Shown piece by piece: positions 1 through 12,399 of a DNA stretch of 64,000 nucleotides (position 1 is the first letter of the stretch; every line of letters starts with the position of its first letter). A model generated the notes under the pieces. The model was not told the DNA's origin, ran no database searches, and worked only from the letters and a program-made list of their open reading frames with translations. Source of the stretch: Megalonaias nervosa (Eukaryota > Mollusca > Bivalvia > Unionida > Unionidae). A program made the translations under genes and the position numbers. The DNA lies in the NCBI GenBank assembly GCA_016617855.1, contig JAECUM010004441.1, positions 62,001 through 126,000 of the forward strand. The letters run 5' to 3'.

Positions 1-160
1 TATTTGTGATTGATTTCATTCAGGTTACTCAGTTCTAAAGATTGCTACAAGTTCCCTACATGGTATGGATAGGAATTTTTATTGATGACAAGAAGAAATT
101 GTCCCTACCATTTTGGTCCCATTTGAGAAAACTTTCTGCTTCCAAGAGGTGGCCACTTAC

Positions 161-340
161 CTTTGTTCCCATTTTTATTTGTCTTGTCCACCTGAGCATA
201 CAATTTATTGGGTTCTTTCATTAAGGCTGCCTTTTTTGTGGGCTTGACAACTGCAGCATACTCAGCAACTGCGGTGCCATTACTGGCTGATGGAACAAAT
301 CTTTGGTCTGAGGGTTCATACACAAGATTGTCTACCAACC
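161..340 (-). CDS. Candidate internal coding exon, receptor-like cytoplasmic tail
   Basis: On the minus strand a 180-nt exon lies between a TTTCAATAG acceptor (AG at 342-341) and an AAAG/GTAAGT donor (donor at 160-155). It is open throughout in the frame that gives GLVDNLVYEP at its start and LYAQVDKTNK near its end, and both flanking introns are phase 1. The peptide is hydrophilic, Lys/Pro-containing and has three tyrosines, two in YA(A/Q)V settings. That fits a phosphorylatable cytoplasmic tail of a membrane receptor, but I do not recognise the gene and this role is inference. No signal peptide or membrane span lies in this exon. It joins in phase to the candidate exon at 5037-5090. The opposite-strand frame at 42-224 is a shadow. 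Confidence 0.55.
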
Positions 341-2059
341 CTATTGAAATACACAAAAATATTCTTGTGTAGTCTAACTAAATATGGAACTGATAGGAGA
401 GTTATCAATTCTGCAAAGGAGATAGAGATTTAGAGTTTCTTCAAAGTTAGTCTTTCAAGAAGACTATATAATAATAAAAAGAATAATAACAATTACAATA
501 ACAAGAATCACTTGAACAGGGGTCACGCTACCAGGCGAAGTGGGCGAAAAAGTCGCCTGAGAAATGTAAACTTCGCCTTCTTCTGTTAGAAAAGCGAAAA
601 CGACTTCGCCCTCAGATTTTTCAGAGGTAAAATGGCTGTAGATTATGACTTTTGAGATGCCCCCTCTCTGTAGCCAGTAAGTTCTGGCACTGTTGTAACC
701 CAAGGCAAAATGTAATTACGTGGTGTTTATACCAATCAGCTTACGGCGACAAAGACATTCTTGCACATTCACATGCAAGTTTTAATAGCTAACCTTTTCC
801 GGAGCAAGATATCAATGCTTGATATCATGAAGTTGGGTATGCTGTGCTATGATGAAAATATACCAAATTCTGTTTCGAAATTTAAACATCAATATGCAAA
901 TAGTAATTTGCTTTTAAAAATATGATCGGTGAAGAGTGTTTTCTAATTTATATCTTCTTTTTTTATAAATGGAGATTTTAACAGCCGTATCTGCGTATTT
1001 TCTGTATAAAATCAGTTTGAAAGTGTGAATGAACTTGTAATGGCGGACATCGCTACGTATATGATATACCACTTCATTAAACTGTCTGTATTCGTAAATA
1101 ATTGCGCAAATAGATTCAGAAAAATATATAATATAATGAAAACAAAGTTTAAATATTATGTGATAGGAGATTTGGCCTAAATATTTAATAATGTAGGTCA
1201 GAAACACTTGACAATCTCTGTTGTGGAATTCGAAACAATGCTGCAAGGTCAATGTTGTTTTCTGACATACCGTAATTAATTTTCGTAAAAATACGAAAAA
1301 TATATATATAGTAATGAAGCAAATACTATTTAACCAATGCATATCGTTATTTCCAGTAGGTAGACAAATAATGCAACCATAAATAAGCAGTCCTATTAAT
1401 GAATTTTTGTAACGAAGCAAGAAAGTGTATAGTTATATTAAGAAAAGCCCTCTTTCTAAAAATAGATGCACTCAATGTGCAATACGTGTTCTTGGATGTT
1501 TCGGTTGGCGAAAAAAAGTTCCAGTTTAGTTATATATCGACTGCAGTGCTTCATTGTGTTGTCTATGAATAGTTATGTTTTATCGGGAACAAGGAAATCA
1601 GGACGAAGACTGGTTTGAAGTCACTTGTGCATTTATTCCTATGTACATGTATTAGGGGTTGTTTCAAAGAATGCTAGAAATCTTTTTGACTGCAATTTTA
1701 CACAAAACTTGTAGAAAATAAAATAATTAAGTTGTAGTTTATTAAGCATTTTTACGAACTTGCAATTAAAAGACTCTAATCTTGTTACTGCTATCAGTTA
1801 AAATTAATTACAGTGTATAGCTTCTGATGTGCTTTTTAAGTCATATGACCAAAGCACACTGCATTTACCTCAATCCAAACACACATATACCACAAGTATG
1901 AATAGAATGGGTATGAATATGATAATTTTTATACACATACAAAATGTGTTGATGATAAACATATTACACATATTTTTCAACTTCAAAATAAGGCATTGCT
2001 TAAAACTGTTAAAAGCATACTGAGAAATAGAGCACATAATTAAAATAAGATAATGCAGC
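341..2059. other. Presumed intron or intergenic DNA
   Basis: No gene was recognised. Positions 533-620 are locally CpG-richer than their surroundings and contain several GGCGAAGT/ACTTCGCC words in opposite orientations. The long frames at 464-703 and 914-1420 on the minus strand have no recognisable motif and biased, low-complexity composition. Confidence 0.5.

Positions 2060-2060
<1 letters not shown>

Positions 2061-2110
<50 letters not shown>
2061..2110. repeat. (GT)5(AT)20 microsatellite
   Basis: Ten bases of GT repeat are followed by forty bases of AT repeat. Just downstream (2124-2190) are three imperfect ~27-bp units built on CACTTCTCC. Frames crossing the tract (Tyr-Ile runs) are artefacts. 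Confidence 0.95.
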
Positions 2111-2113
<3 letters not shown>

Positions 2114-5036
2114 GTTTCTTGCTTTGGTCTCACTTCTCCTCGTTTAGCTTCCACTTCTCCCTGTTTAGCTCCCACTTCTCCTTGTTCTGACCAAAAGGAG
2201 AAGTCACTTCTCCCTAAAATTTAAGTCTAGCTTGACCCCTGCTTGAATAACAATATTTTCATATTTCAAAATAGCTACCATGTCAGCCAATCTGATTAAA
2301 ATCAGATCTCCACTGTCCTATGTCCACAGCGACTACTTAAAAGTCAAATTCTGGTGACCAATGTCATTACCATAGTTGCTAATTTTATCAGCCAATCAGA
2401 TGAAGTCTTAAACTTTCATGTTAAAGAGACTGAGTAGCATGGGTGAAGCGCTTCAATGTGTGTTCACATTTAAATTTCTGAAAGCTGCATTTCCATTGGC
2501 TAACTTAAAGGTCACCAGAACATGACCCTAAGCAGCTGCAGTCAGATCTTCACAAAGGACACTGGGGATCTGGTTTTAATTAGACTGCAGTGGCAGCTTT
2601 ACTGGATACTGATCGGTACTAGTTTTGTTTAGAATCAATTAGAAATTTTCAAGATAGATGGCATGGTGGCCATGCTGGATGTTTGAGCAGCAGATTAAGC
2701 TGATAGTAACATGAGAAAGTTTTATTTTTCTTTTCTTTATGATAGATACGGGAGATACAATCTGATCTAAACTGAGATCTTCAACGTACCAGAGACCTGC
2801 TGGACACTGATATGAGGGTTATTCTATTAATCTTAATTTATAATCTGCTGACCTTTTGACACTGATAGGAGGCTATATTTTGTTGATCTTAATTATATTC
2901 TGCTGACCTTTCGACTCACATATTAATTTATAACTTTTAGGATACATAAACATTAATCTTTATTAGTGTTTTACTTTAATCTGATAATGTAAAAACATGG
3001 CCATGGTTGCACATGCTTTCCATCTGCTCTCTCCATCAGAGAAAACAGGATAAATTTTGTATTACTTCAATTACCAGAAATGCTTGCCTCAAATGAAAAG
3101 TAATTGTGGATATCCAAATAATATGTGACTGATTTAGCTTCCAATAGTTTATCTTGGTCATAAGAAGTGCAAGGACTTATACAAGGAAGAAAGTTCTTTA
3201 GGAAATGTCAGCAAAGTAAAATGTTCCGTCATCAAAATTACTAACAATCTTATTGGAACCTTTACATTCAAGAAATATGTAACAAAGGCACAAGGGAACA
3301 AAGCAAACCCTACTTAAGGCATATTAAGTCATTTCAAGACATACTAATCATGCTCTTGATAAAAATGTCAACAAATTGCACGCCATTCACATGCTCTTTG
3401 CACACCCTCGTATGAAACTTCTGGATTTTATGCATCATTGCAAGATGGCGTGTGCTACAAATTACAACTTCAAAAGATCTACTGGTTATAGTAACAAATC
3501 TACAAAAATAAATAGTTACACATAAATAAGAAGGAGGCAATTGTTGTCTGAGGCTGCTTGGAGCATGTCACTGAATACAGTGCATAGGTGAGCAAAATAC
3601 TGAAACATTTTACTGATGACAATGATCCTAATATAAACCACATAAATCAGGACAACAAAGTTTGTTATTCTGTCAAGAAGTTTTGAAAACTAAGTAGAAT
3701 TATTTGAATCTAAACTATGAGTTCTGAAATATGGACAAAAACTGGTACCAGTCCTGTGATTCTCAAATGGAGATAGCAAGTTTGGTGACATCTTGTTACC
3801 AACCAATATTTCAGTAGGACTGTCCTAAAATGTTTAATTTCCAACTTTTCATACACACAAGGTTTGCCTCTTTCTCATACAGGACACTGCATCTGTGATT
3901 TTACTGCCATGTTATTGATATCAGGCCTAATGAAAAGCAGAATCTGACATGATTCTTGTCTGTGTTTGTTCAAGAAATATAAAGTAGAGAGAGAGAAAAG
4001 AGACAAAGGAAAAATGTGTGTATGCTACTATTGTAGGATGAGTGAGATTAATGCATTTTCACTCACAAATTTTAAAACAAGATAAACGTGACTTATAATG
4101 AAGAACCATTTTATCCAGTGTATGATACCTATGATCATTCAAAACATAAGGTCTGTCACCTATTGTGAATGATGAATGACAAGGCAAGTTCACTGTGGCA
4201 ATTAACATGTTCTGTTTCTTATCAGTCTACTGAGTGGGTGTGTGAAATATAAGCTTATTTATTTCAAGATTTCTTTTTTCTGTACTCAGTTGTGTACATT
4301 GAAAAGATTTTAATTGAGAAAAGTGGATGTGGTATGAATTTTGTATAAATTATTTGCTTGGTGCATAATTAATTTACCACTCAAAAATATATTAGTCATA
4401 AGTATACATATCTGTTTCAATCAATATCCATTTTCATAAACAAAATCTGCAAAATTATAATGGAAAATAAAAATACAGAAGCGCACAGAGGAATGTACAC
4501 TCAAATAAAAACGTATATTTCAACCATTGTCACTGGAGATCTCCGATGTTGTGACACCACTGGAAGAGACAAGGAGTAAAGTCAGTTTGTCACTGAGTAA
4601 CTGGATAGACTTAACACGATACAGCACTATGTTAATTCAATCTTGACATATACATTTTCTATAAACCCTGCAGCTCCAGTATATAATTAGCCATTCTCTG
4701 AAGACTGTACCATATCTTAGAAATTAATAAGAATTAATATAGCAGTAACAAGTCTAAAGGTCATAGTTTCTCTTTAATGTGATGTAATTTCATCTGACTA
4801 TCAAGCTGATACAACTTTGTGCATCTCACTGAAACAGTCAGTATAATCATCTCCTTTGCTCAATATGGCATCCTCAAAATATCTATATCAACATTTTGCA
4901 AATTTAAACTTGTTTGACTAGATTACCCTAAGCATTCTGCAAAAGGCTTTCATTGTGCTGCAAGGTATTTGAAGAGCAAGTATATTTTTCCTTTTGGTTG
5001 AGGGATTAAAGTGAATTTTAATGATGTAATACTTAC
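2111..5036. other. Presumed intron DNA, no gene recognised
   Basis: Low-GC sequence without a recognisable domain. Around 2645-2690 a single stretch resembles one unit of the satellite found at 32 kb (the words for AAGATGGC and GTGGCCAT.CTGGA). Otherwise no repeat structure stands out. Confidence 0.4.
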
Positions 5037-5090
5037 CTGTTGCTATTTTGTAATTATGGTGCAAATGATTCTTTTCTGGATGGAAAATAC
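5037..5090 (-). CDS. Candidate 54-nt internal exon (phase 1-1)
   Basis: On the minus strand a CATCATACTCTCAG acceptor (AG at 5092-5091) precedes 54 open nucleotides ending ACAG/GTAAGTATT (donor at 5036-5031). Both boundaries are phase 1, so the exon can be spliced in or skipped without changing frame. It encodes IFHPEKNHLHHNYKIAT, a His/Lys-rich hydrophilic peptide. It joins in phase to the exon at 161-340 downstream and to the candidate at 27660-27688 upstream. No family match is recognised. The strong donor and correct phase are the evidence; the short length means chance cannot be excluded. Confidence 0.42.
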
Positions 5091-5502
5091 CTGAGAGTAT
5101 GATGAGAACTGATCCTCCCATTGAGCAAAAAGAACATTCTAATACTTAGGACATCCCTAGTTCATCCCTTAGATACCTTGCCCATTCACACCATTGCATA
5201 AATGTCCCACTCCAATCCTTTTTGACATGACTTCATAAAGATGTAGGTCCATGGCCTGCAACATCATCCTTTTAACCAAATGGTTAAAGCCCAGTCATAG
5301 CATTGGAATTTAATAACATTATAGGAAAGAGGTGCAGGCTGGTCTAATCCCCTTCCTTAGTCTGACATCTGAATGATGATTCTCAATGAAATGGCAGTTT
5401 GGATAGGAGTCAACCTAAATCCTATCCCATCCCAAAAGGGCTTCTGACCAGTGACTGGTCAATGACCCGTCAGGCAAGTCAAATCAGATACACTTAGATA
5501 TC
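5091..5502. other. Presumed intron DNA
   Basis: No gene, hairpin or repeat was recognised here. It leads directly into a 5'-truncated SINE2 copy. Confidence 0.4.
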
Positions 5503-5685
5503 ATTACAGATCACTGCCATCTTACCTATGTCCATGTGGATCGAGTCTCAGGCTCAGCCAGTAGCTTCCTATGAGTCTGTGGTTCTCACCAGCATTTTCT
5601 TCCTCCACCAGTTATATTGGCTGCCATGTATAGCCTATCTTACATTGACGAAAGGCATTAAACCCAAAACAACAACAGCAGCATT
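5503..5685 (+). mobile_element. SINE2 fragment, 5'-truncated
   Basis: Related to the SINE2 copies at 25.2, 43.5, 56.5, 59.7 and 62.5 kb. The tRNA-like head is missing, and the copy starts within the sequence that follows the A box in full copies. It also lacks an internal ~25-bp segment present elsewhere. It ends in the family's CCAAAACAACAACAG tail. The 70-codon frame at 5528-5740 is derived from it. Confidence 0.75.
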
Positions 5686-5689
5686 ACAG

Positions 5690-7865
5690 GACTCAATTGA
5701 TAATGCTTGGAATGCAAGAGGTCTTTATTGTCATCTATAATACTAGAACATGACAATTATTTTAAGGATTTGATTATTATTGTTAAAGGAATGTGACAGT
5801 GATGATAATGATGACAACAAAGCCTTCTGCAAAGTCACAAGGGTGTGATGGTATAATGTATGCATCAGTGCTTCATGTGGACAATCTCCTTGATATTAGA
5901 TGCTTGGGAGAGCAATAACTACTCACTAAATCTGACGCGTAAGTTGTCAGATATCATTGAGGATTATCAGCTACTGGTGGATGAACACTGAAATAATACA
6001 TTTCTAAAAGTCTGCACTGCTGATTGGAAATTAAAAGCAGTGATGGGTACATTTAAAGGAAAAATTTTGCTCCAGTTTTTTTAAATGAATGTTTAGATAA
6101 AATTCCAAAAGAATTATATTGATAGAAAAATAATTTATGGTTGTAAACCTTATGAAACCACATCGATGTATTCTATAATATTTCAGAGACAGAAATTTTC
6201 CTTGGGTTAATTGCATCAGCGCCAGAAGTTGAGTTAAATGACCATTTCATTTTTGTGAAAGTGTGAAATAAATGTGTACTAACAATAAGAATGCGTGGAC
6301 AAATCTTCCTTGATATATTAACTGTAGCATAAAAAGGTTCATTGGAAACAGAGTTGACTTACTGTAATATTTTAATTTACATTTTGTGTATCTATGGCAA
6401 GTACTTTTCTAAGTTACAGTGTTCTGTATTCTGTATTGCAGTGGTGAAGCTGTCTGAGAGGTTCATGTCTCATTCAAAGGAAAATTCAGGATGACTCTAG
6501 AAAAAATCTGGATCCAGTAATAGTACATCATCTCCTAAGTGTTAAGATCAACAACAACGAGGACTGCCATCAATATAATCCAGGCAATGATCTCCTAAGA
6601 AATGCTAAAAATGCTTAAGGTACATAGAACATGAGCATGAATGGCAACAAGTTACTGTGAAAGGACAAAATGTCAATGTGTTCAATAGTTGTAATTTTGT
6701 CCATATGCGTGCTAAAAACAGGGTCACTGAAAATCCTCCCTCTTTACTCTATACCAAATCTGCAAATCTACTGAATCATCTTTTCCAAGTTGACCTATCT
6801 TTTCTGACAAATGTATGCTACAAATACCTACCAAAGCTAGAATATAATTTTTGAATGGTAATTCTGGAACCATAATAGTTACATTATTACCCCTGGGAGG
6901 GGGTAAGTACCTTAATACAAGTTTCTTAAAGGTTATAAGGGATGTAACCAAAAACTGCAATAACTAGCAAGCTAAAATTGTAACATCAAAAATTCTTGAT
7001 TAAGAGTAATTTCTATACATTGAAAACTATGCACAGTTAGGAAAAATTCCAAATTGCTATATTAACATACAAAGCAAATTTCCCTTCAACATGAATTAAG
7101 GCAGCTGTTAAAAATCTACTAGTGTCTAATACACATTATATATCATAATGTTCATTTTTCGCTAAATAACTCTGAAATGTGCATTTTAGATGTAGGTTTT
7201 AACTCACAGAGGAGAAAATTAAGATTATTTGAGCATACACGATGTTTTATGGAATACGCTCTGGAAATATTTATACACTCCCAGTGAAAAACTGGATTTC
7301 TGGAAGTGACGCACTGTTGGGAAGTTTCTCAAGTTCAGCATATGTGATGATAATAGCTGAGAGTGACGACTCCGCAAAAAGATATAAATAAATCGAGCAG
7401 CATTATAAGTTTACATCATAAATAATATTAAAGGCTAAATTCTTTTTATATTACCTTCTACGACTCTGTACACAAAGTGAATAATAATAATAATAATATA
7501 CTTTCCACATCGAACAAACATTACTATTCACATTTGCAATCAATGGGTTGTGGGTGTGAATCCAACCTAGATCAGGATCCACTGACACAATAGTGTATAT
7601 CTAAGCAAGGAAGGTAATTTACTCCCAGAGCGGCAGAACTAATTAGTCTTTACAATTAAACACAATCAATACACCAACTATTCACACCATTTAAGCATGA
7701 GAAGAAAACTTGTGATATATCATTATTATTATTGTTGAAAACAGCAACAGACAGGAAACAAACTATGGCATCCACAAGAATCTTTCTAGGGTGAGGTCCA
7801 AACAATGCAGAGGTGGGTGTGTGGCTATATATATATATATATCCCTTTGATTTAGGCTTTGCATC

Positions 7866-7868
<3 letters not shown>
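5690..7868. other. Presumed intron DNA
   Basis: Low-GC sequence with no recognised gene. A short (ATA)n tract lies at 7481-7497 and a (TA)9 at 7825-7842. Frames at 6031-6216, 6657-6854 and 6724-6960 show no domain. Confidence 0.4.

Positions 7869-7907
<39 letters not shown>
7869..7907. repeat. (CA)n microsatellite
   Basis: About 39 bases of uninterrupted CA dinucleotide. It produces a poly Cys-Val frame on the minus strand that is not a gene. Confidence 0.95.
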
Positions 7908-7909
<2 letters not shown>

Positions 7910-9031
7910 TCATGATAAAACAGGTTTCATATTTTTTGCAAACACCCTCCCACTAAAACCACCCTCTCCCATTAATTGCTCATAAGCTAGGTATATTTGT
8001 AGCAAGTGTGTAGGGTTGACAACAAATACTATAGCATGCTAAAATCAATAAACTTTTTACCCATGCTTGCTCTCGCTTTTGATAAGCTCCTCTCAGGCTA
8101 CATGTTGTTAGGCCTGCCATAACCCTTGATTTTTGTTGATCTGGTGTGCACGTACTCTGGGTTATCTGGTGAGAAAACACACTTGGAGCTGCATTTGGTA
8201 GGAGTCATCTAATGGTCTTAATCCCAAATGACTCTTTCATTTTATAGGCGTGATCAGAATCGTCTTCTCTGAAGTGGTCACTACAGACAACTTGACTATA
8301 TCGCCTGTCACTAGTCGGCTCAGTCCAGTCTTTTCCTGTCATTCATATCTGCTTAATTCATTGTTTCCTTGAAACAGGATTAGTAGGAAATGAATGCCAA
8401 CTCACACCTCGTGTTGTATTGCTACAACCTCCAACAATACACCTTTTTACCATTTTGTTTAACACATGGCTCCACTTGTTGAATGTAACTACAATGAAAA
8501 TGGGAAAGCTGTGTTCCCTACACTGTGTCACTTCTGCTTTGCCTTACGGAAATTACCGAACATGAAATCAGCTAGGAGCGTTTTGCCTCCAACGATAAAA
8601 AATCGATGTTCTGTAGTCATTATTTTCATTAATGATGAGGTATATGACATAATACCTATACAAATCGCTTCGTGAAGGTTAAATTTATAACATAAACAAA
8701 AGTCGTGTGAGTGCACTATTCGACCTTTAATGTCAGTGACCAAAAAAAAAAAAAGGATAGGTGTGCCTGGGCAAGGTAACTATGTGGTAAACCTGGGGCA
8801 TTCTCTTTCACAGAATGGGAAGATGAATTCTCATCAGAGTTAAGTACTTTTAGTCTATAACATTACCATCACCAAGTTCATGAATTGTCATCCACTGGCA
8901 GCAAAAAGACAAAGAATATTTCTTATTCCAAATTACCTTAGGTTATGAATGCTGGAAACCTAGGAACAAACTGGTAGGTTATGCATCAAAGGACATCTAA
9001 CAAAATTTGAATGATAGCTTTATCTTGCAAG
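7908..9031. other. Presumed intron DNA
   Basis: No repeat or gene was recognised. Overlapping frames at 8466-8675 (+) and 8528-8743 (-) lie in slightly more balanced sequence but have no motif I recognise, and no convincing splice pair frames them. A 13-base poly-A run lies near 8742. Confidence 0.35.
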
Positions 9032-9359
9032 TCAAGATAAGGAGTGTGTGTGTGTGTGATTTAGATTGTTAACATAGCTTTAACAATTTTTCAGTCATAT
9101 TGCTACGATGTCTGCAGTGTGGCAGTTTATAGTGATGTCTAGCACTGGGGCATCATGCTGCAGGCATGTGGCATGATGTCCCACCCAGGCCGACCAGTCC
9201 TAACACTAACCTCTTAATGCTGAGCGCCAAACGCGGCAGCTGTTAGTACCATTTTTAAGTCTTTGGTATGACTCGGCCAGGTTTCCAACCTGCGACCTCC
9301 CGCATCCGAGGCGGATGCTCTAACCACTAGGCCACTGAAGCGGTCTCAAGATAAGGAGT
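9032..9359 (-). mobile_element. SINE1 copy with 14-bp target-site duplication
   Basis: A tRNA-derived SINE on the minus strand (body 9046-9345). The head at the right end carries the A-box-like TGGCCTAGTGG and a B-box-like segment around 9286-9298. The tail at the left end is (CA)n, read here as GTGTGTGT. Identical 14-bp direct repeats TCAAGATAAGGAGT flank it at 9032-9045 and 9346-9359, a mark of target-primed retrotransposition. The perfect duplication makes this one of the younger copies. Confidence 0.92.
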
Positions 9360-10369
9360 AAAAGGATTAATAGTATACCTGTTTGTGCAAGCTAAACCTG
9401 AACTGATTAAATCCCATAGCCCAATGTCCTGGACAATTCATTTTCGAGGTTAGTCAAATAAAGTTTTGCAATATGCTAGCCTGGGATGTGTTTATTTCCT
9501 ATTTTAAAACAAGCTAGACAAGCACAATTTTTCAATCTTTAATCATTTTATCTGCCTTTATCTGGCCATTACTGCTCCCACAATCCCTGGGCACAGTGAA
9601 TGCCTGAATCTGCCTCTCTCCATTTATTCTTTCATTTCTTGTGATACTACAGTAAGTGGACACTAATAAATGATGTGTGCAAATTACATTGTAGCTAGAA
9701 TACATACTGGACTATATGACCAAATTATCAGCCAATCTAAACACTTAGAACCAAAGAAGTCCACTATGATTAATTAACTATAAATGGTTTTGTTATACAG
9801 TGTATCACGTTTATTCAACCAAAATACAAGCTGATCACCTTTTGATTTCAACCTAGTGAGTCAATGCAATGAAATCATTGAAAGGCTCTTTACTGGCATT
9901 AGTGTTGGTTTTAGTCTGTTTAAATAACAGTAATGATACTTTCATTTTTAATTGATTATGCCGATGATCGGCTGGCACAGATTTGAAATTCAGCCAGTGT
10001 GTTTGTCAATGGAATGAACCAATTCAGGACCGAACCAATGAAGTTTCATTACAGATCTGGACCTTATAAAGCCTGTGTATTTGTGACACTAGCCAGCATG
10101 TGCGGAAAATCCCTTAAGTTAGAGTTGATGTCTCTCCACCACGAAAGGGCATTTTAGAGCAAAACATGACTGAATTAAAGAAAAACTAATTGCAGTTCTC
10201 TTTATTGTAGCCTACACCATCTTGATCAGTCGTTGAACATATTAATGTTTCAACATTTTCATGAAAAATAATCAAATAAGGGAAGCATAATATAGATTCA
10301 ATGAGCAGCAAAAATGTATGGATTAACTTAATATGTGACATCAGTAATAATTTTCTGCTAAATTATGCT

Positions 10370-10371
<2 letters not shown>
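9360..10371. other. Presumed intron DNA
   Basis: No gene or repeat was recognised. A 24-nt splice-flanked stretch at 9379-9402 on the minus strand is phase 0 and does not fit the candidate exon chain. Confidence 0.35.

Positions 10372-10422
<51 letters not shown>
10372..10422. repeat. (TA)n microsatellite
   Basis: About 51 bases of TA dinucleotide. Confidence 0.95.
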
Positions 10423-10428
<6 letters not shown>

Positions 10429-10515
10429 GCATATATTTAATTTCTGCTTGTTATATTACTGAGAGAATGTGGCAGGCATGAATTGTAAGAAAAGTTGTCA
10501 TAAAACTGTATTGGG

Positions 10516-10752
10516 TCATAATTGATCCATTACTGTCAATATATTACAGCTCACATAATTTCTTGTTTCTCCACACAACATGGTGTGGGTGGAGAGACCA
10601 CTGACAGGATTAAGAAGCCCCTCCACAACTTCCACATGTGTCCTGATAGAGTTGCCTTGGTTTTTTAAGAATAGCTCTGCACACCATGCTTTCTTGTGTA
10701 CTTGCAACTGACCACCACTGTAGAGTGAATGTGGAGCCAATAAAGTGGGCAT
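10516..10752 (-). other. Unrecognised open frame of 78 codons
   Basis: This minus-strand frame lies in sequence somewhat richer in GC than its flanks. It encodes a mixed, non-repetitive peptide (KKAWCAELFL, NYVSCNILTV). I see no domain, signal peptide or partner exon, and at least one other frame is also open over the same stretch. It may be chance or an old transposon piece. Confidence 0.15.
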
Positions 10753-10796
10753 TATTTATTGTTTATGACTCCAATAAACATGTGCTGAAGAGTTTC

Positions 10797-10822
10797 AGAG
10801 AGAGAGAGAGAGAGAGAGAGAG
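10797..10822. repeat. (GA)n microsatellite
   Basis: About 26 bases of GA dinucleotide. Confidence 0.95.
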
Positions 10823-11035
10823 CATGGTGGGGCACTAAGTTACATGTAATTAACGAACACAATTTTTTTCCAAGTCAAATTAAATAGAATATCGACATTA
10901 TCTGATAAATGCCAAATGAAAATACATTGACGCATGCAGTTTTTTTTTCTCCAAAAACTCTATATAAACAATGCCATATATTTCATGATGAAGTTTCAAT
11001 TGTAGCTGCTATTTAAATAACAATGTCTGTCTGAA

Positions 11036-11036
<1 letters not shown>

Positions 11037-11083
<47 letters not shown>
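11037..11083. repeat. (TA)n microsatellite
   Basis: About 47 bases of TA dinucleotide. Confidence 0.95.
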
Positions 11084-11085
<2 letters not shown>

Positions 11086-11364
11086 TGATCCTATTGTTCA
11101 TGAGGCTGTTCTTAGCTACATGTATATTAATATTTACATTTTGTTATCAGTATGATTTCACTTTCAGTGCCTGTATCAGATTCTAGCTGTTAATAGTGAC
11201 AGTTGGCCAGAACATTAATCCCAACATTCTGGATATTTGATACCAGAGACTGTCAACAGGTTCGGTTCTGTTGTTTATCTTCCTATAACCAAATGAGCCT
11301 GGACCAGTTCATGCCCTTCTATAAGGCACAAATGTTAAATTAAGATCCCTTATCTCTGACCCTT

Positions 11365-11714
11365 AATAAAACAAGAGAACCGCTCCGGTGGCCTAGTGGT
11401 TCCAGCGTCCGTCTCGGATGCGGGAGGTCATGGGTTCGATCCCCGGCCGAGTCATGCCAAAGACTTACAAAAATGGTACTAACAGCTGCCTCGCTTGGCA
11501 CTCAGCATTAGGAGGTTAGTGTTAGGACTGGTCGGCCTGGTGTCTGGATAATGTGACTGGGTGGGACATCATGCTGCATGTCTGCGGCATGATGCCCCAG
11601 TGCTAGACATCACTATGAACTGCCACACTGCAGACATCGTAGCGATATTACTGAACAAATTGTTAAAGCTACGATAAAAAAGTAAATAAATTCCAAACCC
11701 AAATAAAACAAGAG
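11365..11714 (+). mobile_element. SINE1 copy with 13-bp target-site duplication
   Basis: The clearest SINE1 copy (body 11378-11701). The tRNA-like head contains GGCCTAGTGGTTCC (A box) and GGTTCGATCCC (B box). It is followed by the family body, including a stem-loop of ATCATGC and GCATGAT, and an A/T-rich 3' end. Direct repeats AATAAAACAAGAG flank it at 11365-11377 and 11702-11714. RNA polymerase III transcription from the internal boxes is expected for this class. The body after the tRNA region is not one I can name. Confidence 0.93.
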
Positions 11715-11756
11715 CAGAGTGGGAGCGCAGGCACTTATGTAGCTGGGTTTGGTACT

Positions 11757-12011
11757 TGTAATGTTATTTGTTATTGATGAATAACTGCAGAAGGCCTTCT
11801 ATACTATTTATTAAATACAAGAGATCAGTACAGTTAGAAAGGGGAGTAAAGACTGCCCTGCAAGTATTTTTCCCATGGAAGGTAAACCCTAGTGAATGTA
11901 TAACATAAACCAGCTGTTGTTGTATATCAGTTATAATCCAGTGTGGAATATCTGATTACTTTTACTGTCAAGTGATATTGCAAAGCTAATTAGATTAAGG
12001 CTTACACTACA
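11757..12011 (-). repeat. 3' LTR of the gypsy element
   Basis: A 255-bp direct repeat of 15887-16142, starting TGTAATGTTA and ending ACTACA. On the minus strand it is the downstream LTR. The polypurine tract lies immediately inside it at about 12012-12022. Confidence 0.93.
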
Positions 12012-12093
12012 TCTCCCCTCCTGAGAAAGTTAACATCACAATGAAACATGATCTGATGACGGCATTTCTAAACAAGCTACCTAAGCTTCATTT

Positions 12094-12396
12094 TTACAAG
12101 CTCAGTCTCTCAGGTGGTTTTGACAATCTTCCCAAATGTGTGAAATATCTGTTTTGACTGGATGGCACTGCTCTGCTTTCATCTGAATCAGACAAAGTAT
12201 CAGGGTTTGAAATAGTCACTCTGAGAGGCTCCGATAGTGTGGTAGGCATGGGAATTAAATTTCTCCTATTACACTGTATCTCTCCCTCGTCAGTTACTAC
12301 CATGTATGAACAAGGTGTAGATGCCTCAGATTTAACAATGCCTGAAGAAAAATGATCTTTAATCCATACTTTATTCCCTACCTGAAGTTTTTTCAT
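12094..12396 (-). pseudogene. Gypsy pol C-terminal tail
   Basis: A 100-codon frame corresponding to the region after the integrase core. The early KLQVGNKVWIKDH resembles the beta-barrel segment common in gypsy integrases. The final LGRLSKPPERLSL resembles the R/K-rich KPPxRL tail of this group. It is separated from the integrase core by frame breaks between about 12400 and 12800. Confidence 0.75.
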
Positions 12397-12399
12397 ATT

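Noticed and set aside
914..1420. 168-codon minus-strand ORF
   Set aside because: AT-driven composition rich in Tyr, Ile, Phe and Lys with no motif and no splice support; likely chance.
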